Shown here piece by piece: positions 58,074 through 64,000 of a stretch of DNA of 64,000 bases. Under the pieces are notes generated by a model. The model saw nothing but the letters and a program-made list of their open reading frames with translations. It did no database searches and had not been told where the DNA came from. Source of the DNA: Bacteroidia bacterium (GTDB lineage: Bacteria > Bacteroidota > Bacteroidia > Bacteroidales > CAJPTX01); assembly GCA_002749065.1 (NCBI GenBank), contig PDTX01000003.1:62001-126000 (forward strand), read 5' to 3'. Position 1 is the first letter of the stretch; every line of letters starts with the position of its first letter. A program made the translations under genes and the position numbers.

Positions 58074-58130
58074 TCCGATTATGGCCTACACTCCCTTTTT
58101 CAGGTCCCTCCCCTCATCACCATAATCGGA
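58074..58130. repeat. 11-bp perfect inverted repeat flanking a 35-bp spacer
   Basis: TCCGATTATGG (58074-58084) ... CCATAATCGGA (58120-58130). Confidence 0.9.
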
Positions 58131-58149
58131 GTGGATGTGGCCGGGTTGC

Positions 58150-59505
58150 CTATTCCCCCGGCGCGACCCCGCCCTCCAGCATCTTCTTCACCTTCTCGTA
58201 CTTCTCCATCATCCCCTTCTCGGCGCGGAAGCGGAAGTAGAGCTTCTTCAGGAGGTTGAGCGAGTTCCCGTGGCCGGGTATGAGCTCGCAGACCTTCTCG
58301 GCCAGCGGGATGCACTTGCGGTACTCGGCCTGCGCCTCCGCCTGGAGCTTATCGTAGCCCTTCGTGTCGCTCGAGGGCAGCTTCGCGGCCTGGTCCGACA
58401 GGTCCACAGCGTGGTTGTAGTGCAGCACGGCCATGTTGTAGTACGCGTCGGGGTAGTTGGGCACGATGGCCACGGCCTGCTGGTAGGCGGCCTCCGAGGC
58501 TTTCATGTCGCCCAGCTCGTCGTAGACTATCCCCTTGGCGAAGTAGAGGCTCGCATTCTTCGGGCTCTTGGCCAGCGCCCGGTCTATGAGCTCGATCACC
58601 CCCTGCGAGTCCTCCTTGTGCTTGATGTTGTACTCCACCAGCTGCATGAGCACGCACTGCGCCTCGGGGAACAGCCCCACGCCCCGCATGAGCATCTGCT
58701 TGCCCTTGGCCCCCTGGCCGCAGAGCTCGGCCGCCTCGAAGTACAGGCAGTATACCTGCCCCTTATTCGTGTAGCCCGCGTTGATGGCCTTCTCCAGGTA
58801 GCCCATGGCCGGCGCGTACTGCTTGTCCTTCAGGAGCATGATGCCCGTGTAGTAGCTGAGCGTGGAGTCCACCTGGGCCCTGCCGGTGATGGAGTCCACG
58901 GCCAGCGCCCGGGCGAAGTGGCCGACGGCCCCCTTGTAGTCCAGCTGCTTGCTGGCGTTTATCCCCGAGGCGATGGAGGCCCTGCGGATGGCCTCGTAGC
59001 CCTGGGCGATACGCTTGTCCTTCACCCCCTCCTGGCTCAGGCTGGCGGCCCGCCCGTAGGCCCGCATCGCGCTGTCGAGCGGCGAGGGGAGCACCGCCTT
59101 CTTCACCCGGTAGAAGTCCAGCTTGTCCTCCGTGCCATCGGCCTTGCGACTGAAGTAGAAGTCGGTCTTTGCGGTCGACCACAGCACGTAGTCCCCGCCG
59201 TGGATATGGAGGGCCTTACGCTCCTCCGGCTCGCCGATGGCTGCGCTGAACTCCCGCGTCCCCACGCCCATGCCAAGGCCCTGTAGGGGCGCCTCATAGG
59301 CCTCCATCATCAGCTCGCCCCGCTTGCGCCAGGTCTTCTCCCGGGCCGCGTACTTCGGCTTGGCGATGTCCCCGTCGCTGGAGGCAATCCGCCGCTCCAG
59401 GCGCGGGTAGTCCCCCTGGGCAAAGGCCGAAGCCCCCAGGACCAGCATCAGGAAAACCCCAGTCCCAATGCGTCTCGAAATGCTTATCCCTGAAACTCGT
59501 AGCAT
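58150..59505 (-). CDS. Exported tetratricopeptide-repeat protein, downstream of gyrA
   Basis: Signal peptide; TPR units (AYQQAVAIVPNYPDAYYNMAVLHYNHAV, QYAPAMGYLEKAINAGY). Confidence 0.85.
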   Translation of the reverse strand: MLRVSGISISRRIGTGVFLMLVLGASAFAQGDYPRLERRIASSDGDIAKPKYAAREKTWRKRGELMMEAYEAPLQGLGMGVGTREFSAAIGEPEERKALHIHGGDYVLWSTAKTDFYFSRKADGTEDKLDFYRVKKAVLPSPLDSAMRAYGRAASLSQEGVKDKRIAQGYEAIRRASIASGINASKQLDYKGAVGHFARALAVDSITGRAQVDSTLSYYTGIMLLKDKQYAPAMGYLEKAINAGYTNKGQVYCLYFEAAELCGQGAKGKQMLMRGVGLFPEAQCVLMQLVEYNIKHKEDSQGVIELIDRALAKSPKNASLYFAKGIVYDELGDMKASEAAYQQAVAIVPNYPDAYYNMAVLHYNHAVDLSDQAAKLPSSDTKGYDKLQAEAQAEYRKCIPLAEKVCELIPGHGNSLNLLKKLYFRFRAEKGMMEKYEKVKKMLEGGVAPGE

Positions 59506-59550
59506 GACTCTCCTCCTTGTGCTTTGGTTGGAAATATCGCCGTACGGAGC

Positions 59551-62091
59551 CTACTCCTCCCCGCCTTCAGCCGCGTGGCTCAGCTCCGAGGGGCTCTGCC
59601 CTTCCACCTCCCCATCCGTCGGCCCCTCGTCCTCATCCTCCTCGGCCGACACGGGCGAGATGGAGGCTATCGTGTCGTTCTTCCCCAGCGCGATGCAGTG
59701 CACGCCCTTCGTATTGCGGCTCACCAGCGGGGTCTGCGATACGGGGAAGCGGATGATCACCCCGTTCTTGGAGATGATCATCAGGTGCTCCTCGTCGCTC
59801 ACCAGGCTGATGTTCACCAGCATCCCGGCCTTCTCCACGTTCATCGTCTTGACGCCCTTGCCCCCCCGGTGGATTATGCGGTACTCGCTCACCTCCGACC
59901 GCTTGCAGTAGCCCTCGTCCGACACCACCAGCAGCCGGCGGGGGTCGTCGGCCGCGTGGCTCACCATGCCGATGACGAAGTCCCCCTCGGCCAGGTCCAT
60001 CCCCCGCACGCCCATGCTCTTGCGCGAGAGCACCCGCAGCGCGTCCTCCCTGAAGCGGATGGCCATCCCCCCGTGCGAGGCGAGGATGAGCTCGCTCTGC
60101 CCGTCGGTCAGCACCGCGTCGAGCAGCTCGTCCTCCTCGCGGATGGCCACGGCGATCAGGCCGTTGGTCCGTGGGCGCGAGTAGTCCGTCAGGCAGGTCT
60201 TCTTGACCACCCCGCTCTTGGTGCACATGATGACGTAGTGCGAGTCGGTGTACTCCCTGTCGTTCAGGTGGCGCACGTTCAGGATGGCGCGCACCGTGTC
60301 GTCCTGCTCGATGTTGATGAGGTTCTGCAGCGAGCGCCCCTTCGTGTTCCGCGCCCCCTCGGGCACGTCGTACACCTTCAGCCAGTAGCACAGGCCCTTC
60401 TCCGTGAAGAAGATGAGCGTGTTGTGCATGGTGGTGTTGTAGAGGTGCTCTATGAAGTCCTCCTCGCGGGTGGCCGAGCCCTTGGCCCCGCGCCCGCCCC
60501 GCCGCTGCGAGCGGTACTCGGCCAGGTTGGTCCGCTTGATGTAGCCCAGGTGCGAGAGCGTGATGACCACGTCGTCGTCGGGGTAGAAGTCCTCCGGGCT
60601 GAACTCCTCGGCCGTGGGGATGATCTCGGTGCGCCGCCCGTCGCCGTACTTGGCCTTCACCTCCTGCAGCTCCTCCTTCATCACGCTGTCCTGCAGGGCC
60701 TTGTCCTCCAGCAGCTGGTTCAGGTAGGCGATGCGCTCGGCCAGCTCCTGGTGCTCGGCCCGCAGCTTGTCGCGCTCGAGGCCGGTGAGCGCCCGCAGCC
60801 GCATGTCCACTATGGCCTGCGACTGCAGCTCCGAGAGGCCGAAGCTGGCCTGCAGCTGGTCCATGGCCTCCCGCGGGCTCTGCGACGCGCGGATGATGCG
60901 TATCACCTCGTCGATGTGGTCGAGCGCGATCAGCAGCCCCTCCAGGATGTGCATCCGCTCCATAGCCTTCTTGAGCTCGAAGCGGGTCCGGCGCATCACC
61001 ACCTCGTGGCGGTGCAGGACGAACTGGGCAATCATGTCCTTGAGGTTCAGCAGCCGCGGCCGGCCGTCCACCAGGGCGATGTTGTTGACCGAGAAGGACG
61101 ACTGCAGGGCCGTCTGCTTGTAGAGGTTGTTGAGCACCACGTTGGCCACCGCGTCGCGCTTGAGCAGGATGACGATGCGCATCCCGTTGCGGTCGCTCTC
61201 GTCGTTGATGTAGCTGATGCCCTCTATCTTCTTCTCGTTGACCAGCTCGGCGATTCGCCGTATGAGGTCGGCCTTGTTCACCTGGTAGGGTATCTCCGTC
61301 ACCACGATGCGCAGCCGCCCCGTCTTGGTCTCGTCAATCTCGGCCCTGGAGCGCACCACGATGCGCCCCCGCCCCGTGCGGAAGGCCTCGCGCACCCCGT
61401 CCATGCCGTAGACCATGGCCCCGGTGGGGAAGTCCGGCCCCTTGACGTGCTCCATCAGGCCGTCCACGTCGATGTCGCGGTTGTCGATGTAGGCGCAGGT
61501 CGCGTCTATCACCTCGCCCAGGTTGTGGGGCGCCATGTTGGTGGCCATCCCCACCGCGATGCCCGAGGCCCCGTTCACCAGCAGCAGGGGCACCCGGGTG
61601 GGCAGCACGGTGGGCTCGGTGGTCTCCTCGTCGAAGTTCGGCATGAAGTCCACCGTGTCCATGTCGATGTCGCGCATCACCTCCTCGGTAATCCGCTCCA
61701 TGGCCGCCTCGGTGTACCGCATGGCCGCCGGGCCGTCGCCATCCACCGAGCCGAAGTTCCCCTGCCCCTTCACCAGCTCGTAGCGCAACGACCACGGCTG
61801 GGCCATACGCACCAGCGCATCGTACACCGAGCTGTCCCCGTGGGGGTGGTACTTACCGATCACGTCCCCCACGATGCGGGCCGACTTCTTGGTCCCCGAG
61901 GCGGCGTTCAGCCCCAGCTTCTGCATCGCGAAGAGCACCCGCCGGTGCACCGGCTTGAGACCATCGCGCGCATCGGGCAGCGCGCGCGAAACAATCACAG
62001 ACATCGCATAGTCGATATACGAAGTCTTCATCTGGTTCTCTATGTCGACACGCTGGATGCGCTCCAAAGAATGCTGCTCCTCCATACCCAT
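59551..62091 (-). CDS. gyrA: DNA gyrase subunit A
   Basis: [66 protein letters not shown] GyrA-box. Confidence 0.98.
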   Translation of the reverse strand: MGMEEQHSLERIQRVDIENQMKTSYIDYAMSVIVSRALPDARDGLKPVHRRVLFAMQKLGLNAASGTKKSARIVGDVIGKYHPHGDSSVYDALVRMAQPWSLRYELVKGQGNFGSVDGDGPAAMRYTEAAMERITEEVMRDIDMDTVDFMPNFDEETTEPTVLPTRVPLLLVNGASGIAVGMATNMAPHNLGEVIDATCAYIDNRDIDVDGLMEHVKGPDFPTGAMVYGMDGVREAFRTGRGRIVVRSRAEIDETKTGRLRIVVTEIPYQVNKADLIRRIAELVNEKKIEGISYINDESDRNGMRIVILLKRDAVANVVLNNLYKQTALQSSFSVNNIALVDGRPRLLNLKDMIAQFVLHRHEVVMRRTRFELKKAMERMHILEGLLIALDHIDEVIRIIRASQSPREAMDQLQASFGLSELQSQAIVDMRLRALTGLERDKLRAEHQELAERIAYLNQLLEDKALQDSVMKEELQEVKAKYGDGRRTEIIPTAEEFSPEDFYPDDDVVITLSHLGYIKRTNLAEYRSQRRGGRGAKGSATREEDFIEHLYNTTMHNTLIFFTEKGLCYWLKVYDVPEGARNTKGRSLQNLINIEQDDTVRAILNVRHLNDREYTDSHYVIMCTKSGVVKKTCLTDYSRPRTNGLIAVAIREEDELLDAVLTDGQSELILASHGGMAIRFREDALRVLSRKSMGVRGMDLAEGDFVIGMVSHAADDPRRLLVVSDEGYCKRSEVSEYRIIHRGGKGVKTMNVEKAGMLVNISLVSDEEHLMIISKNGVIIRFPVSQTPLVSRNTKGVHCIALGKNDTIASISPVSAEEDEDEGPTDGEVEGQSPSELSHAAEGGEE

Positions 62092-62146
62092 TATTTACCG
62101 GTCGCACGTAACCCTGCAACCCGCACTTTACGTTTATAACCAGGCG

Positions 62147-62154
62147 CAAAGATA
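62147..62154 (-). promoter_or_regulatory. Candidate -7 box TATCTTTG (minus strand) for gyrA
   Basis: CAAAGATA on plus strand, 55 bp upstream of gyrA start. Confidence 0.5.
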
Positions 62155-62302
62155 ACAAATTACGGGCGAAACGCGCAAGAATTTCCCCGGGCCTCGTCCT
62201 GCATGCGCCCCTGCTCGTGGTCTCGTCGCCCGCCCGCTGGCCCAGCCCTCCCCCCTCCGCGCGCAAATATCCCCGGATGCCCCGCGAATCATCAAAAAAT
62301 TC

Positions 62303-62310
62303 TACCTTTG
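62303..62310 (+). promoter_or_regulatory. Candidate -7 box TACCTTTG upstream of bactofilin gene
   Basis: TAnnTTTG match; long (~134 bp) leader to ATG 62444. Confidence 0.5.
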
Positions 62311-62443
62311 CATCCCACCAGGGGCGGAGCCTCGCCGAGGCGGGCGCGTCCGTAGCCCCCGGGCTTGCCCCGCGGGCCGGGGTATGCGAGCTTGGAGAAT
62401 AACGTAACCTATTTGTATCTACGAAATAGAACACACCAAAAAC

Positions 62444-62821
62444 ATGGCAAAGGGGAACGAACCACAGACGGCCAACGTGAGCCTCATCGGTACTGGCACG
62501 GAAATCAAGGGGGAGATTAAATGCGCGGGCGACCTGCGCGTCGACGGCTCGGTCGTTGGCAACCTCCAGGTCAAGGGCAAGCTCGTGATTGGTGAGGGGG
62601 GCTTCGTCCAGGGCGAGGTCGTGTGCTCCCATGCGGACATCTCCGGCGAGCTGCAGGGGAAAATCCTGGTGGCCGAAATCCTAGCCCTCAAGAGCAGCTC
62701 CAAGTTCACCGGCGAGATCAGCGCCAAGCGGCTCAGCATAGAGCCCGGCAGCCAGTTCAACGGCTCCTGCCAGATGGGTCAGACCAACCTCCCGAGGGAA
62801 ACGCCCCAGCCGCAGCAGTAG
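62444..62821 (+). CDS. Bactofilin / polymer-forming cytoskeletal protein
   Basis: SLIGTGTEIKGEIKCAGDLRVDGSVVGNLQVKGKLVIGEGGFVQGEV...ADISGELQGKILVAEILALKSSSKFTGEISAKRLSIEPGSQFNGSC. Confidence 0.92.
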   Translation: MAKGNEPQTANVSLIGTGTEIKGEIKCAGDLRVDGSVVGNLQVKGKLVIGEGGFVQGEVVCSHADISGELQGKILVAEILALKSSSKFTGEISAKRLSIEPGSQFNGSCQMGQTNLPRETPQPQQ

Positions 62822-62836
62822 CACCCAGCCCGACGC

Positions 62837-63196
62837 ATGCCGTACATCCTGGCCCTCGCCCTGCCGCAGGCCCTGGTGGCGGGCGTGTGGGTCCACCTCC
62901 TGCGCGGGGGGCTTCTGGGGGGCTACTTCACCGCCCTCCCGGCCGTCCCCCTCTTCTTCACCCTCCTCCCCCTGCTGGCCCATCGCTACCAGCTGGGGCT
63001 CGGCTCGTCCCACCCCCAGAAGGGCATGCGGGGCCTTCTGGGGCTCATCCTGCTACGCCTGCTGGCCACCCTCCTCTTCGCCCTCGTGGGCCTGCTGTCC
63101 CTCCCCCCGGCGCACCGCTTGGCCTTCATGGCCACGACCGCTTCCGCCTACCTCATAGCCTTCCTCTTCACCACTCTCACCACGGCTCGGGGCTAG
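62837..63196 (+). CDS. Small integral membrane protein of unknown function
   Basis: Four hydrophobic segments; immediately follows bactofilin. Confidence 0.65.
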   Translation: MPYILALALPQALVAGVWVHLLRGGLLGGYFTALPAVPLFFTLLPLLAHRYQLGLGSSHPQKGMRGLLGLILLRLLATLLFALVGLLSLPPAHRLAFMATTASAYLIAFLFTTLTTARG

Positions 63197-63234
63197 CCCG
63201 GCGCTTCGCTCCTCCACGGCATGCAGAAAAGATG

Positions 63235-63242
63235 TACATTTG
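63235..63242 (+). promoter_or_regulatory. Candidate -7 box TACATTTG for the macrodomain gene
   Basis: TAnnTTTG match 69 bp before ATG 63311. Confidence 0.5.
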
Positions 63243-63310
63243 CACAGGGCGCGGAGGGGACGGGATTTTGGAGTGGACCTCACCGCCCGTGGAGATAAAA
63301 GACCGTATCT

Positions 63311-63784
63311 ATGGATGCTATTTGCTACGTAAAGGGCGATGCGACAGCCCCTCAGGGTGATGGCGTGAAGGTCATCGCCCACATCTGCAACGACCTCGGC
63401 GGCTGGGGGGCGGGCTTCGTGCTGGCCCTCTCTAAGCGTTGGCCCGAGCCGGAGCGAGCCTACCGGGAGTGGTACCGGGCGCGGGCGGGCAACGACTTCC
63501 AGCTGGGGAGCATGCAGCTGGTCCGGGTGGCGGAGTCCACCTACGTGGCCAACATGGTCGCCCAGCAGGGGCTACGCGCCAGTAGCCAGGGTCCGCCCAT
63601 ACGCTACGAGGCCGTTCGCGAGTGCCTGTCCAAGCTGGCGAAGGAGGCCCTCGCGCTGGGTGCCTCCGTCCACATGCCGCGCATAGGCTGCGGGCTGGCC
63701 GGGGGGAGGTGGGAGCGCATCGAGCCGCTCATCGGGGAGACCCTGCTGGCGGCGGGTGTCCCCACGACGGTGTACGACTTTTAG
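63311..63784 (+). CDS. Stand-alone macro domain (Appr-1-p processing) protein
   Basis: YVKGDATAPQGDGVKVIAHICNDLGGWGAGFVLALSKRWPEPERAYREWY; VHMPRIGCGLAGGRWERIEPLI. Confidence 0.88.
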   Translation: MDAICYVKGDATAPQGDGVKVIAHICNDLGGWGAGFVLALSKRWPEPERAYREWYRARAGNDFQLGSMQLVRVAESTYVANMVAQQGLRASSQGPPIRYEAVRECLSKLAKEALALGASVHMPRIGCGLAGGRWERIEPLIGETLLAAGVPTTVYDF

Positions 63785-63819
63785 CCGCGGGTTTTGAGAA
63801 GCATAAGGGGGACAGCCGG

Positions 63820-64000
63820 ATGATAGACCGTTCCACAGTGGACCGCATCATCTCCTCGGTGCGCATCGAGGACGTGGTTGGCGAGTACGTGCGCCTCGAT
63901 AAGCGGGGGGCCAACCTCCAGGGCCTCTGCCCCTTCCACAACGAGAAGACCCCCTCGTTCAACGTCAGCCCCTCGCGCGGCATCTTCAAGTGCTTCGGCT
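63820..64000 (+). CDS. dnaG: DNA primase, N-terminal part (truncated by window end)
   Basis: MIDRSTVDRIISSVRIEDVVGEYVRLDKRGANLQGLCPFHNEKTPSFNVSPSRGIFKCFG, CHC2 zinc domain. Confidence 0.95.
   Translation, partial: MIDRSTVDRIISSVRIEDVVGEYVRLDKRGANLQGLCPFHNEKTPSFNVSPSRGIFKCFG

Noticed and set aside
1-64000. CRISPR array, tRNA or rRNA genes
   Set aside because: No regularly spaced repeat-spacer pattern and no tRNA/rRNA-like sequence was recognised in the intergenic regions; the only regular arrays are the coding minisatellite and the two 22-bp dyads.

Overview
The window is a chromosomal segment of a high-GC Bacteroidota genome. It looks Bacteroidales/Porphyromonadaceae-like, but that assignment rests on gene content and TAnnTTTG-type promoters and the exact genus is not determined. 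Most of it is core genome: kdsD (partial), purM-like, cysQ, uvrA, clpX, a complete nqrABCDEF operon, flavodoxin + DUF2023, engB, prs, surE, lpxB, secA, argS, folC, gyrA, a bactofilin and dnaG (partial). Envelope and type IX secretion (T9SS) genes are interspersed: a PorE-like TPR/PD40/OmpA protein, a ~1460-aa protein with a T9SS C-terminal sorting domain, and a TPR/TPR/beta-barrel/O-antigen-ligase operon. The main accessory stretches are (i) ~7.6-12.1 kb, an AAA/DUF4143 ATPase with tandem dyad repeats over its promoter, convergent with a single-chain nuclease-methyltransferase; (ii) ~12.98-13.72 kb, about 25 copies of a 30-bp in-frame repeat in an RluB-like pseudouridine synthase; and (iii) ~15.1-17.2 kb, an island with a nonsense-interrupted exported protein, an AT-rich gene truncated by an ISL3-family IS end, a transposase remnant and a Mpi-like serine invertase. 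Other unexplained signals are stacked perfect palindromes over the secA promoter, an 11-bp inverted repeat upstream of an unrecognised 520-aa protein, and a 23-bp perfect palindrome inside the methyltransferase gene. I recognised no tRNA, rRNA or CRISPR array. All family calls come from reading motifs by eye; no database search was run.
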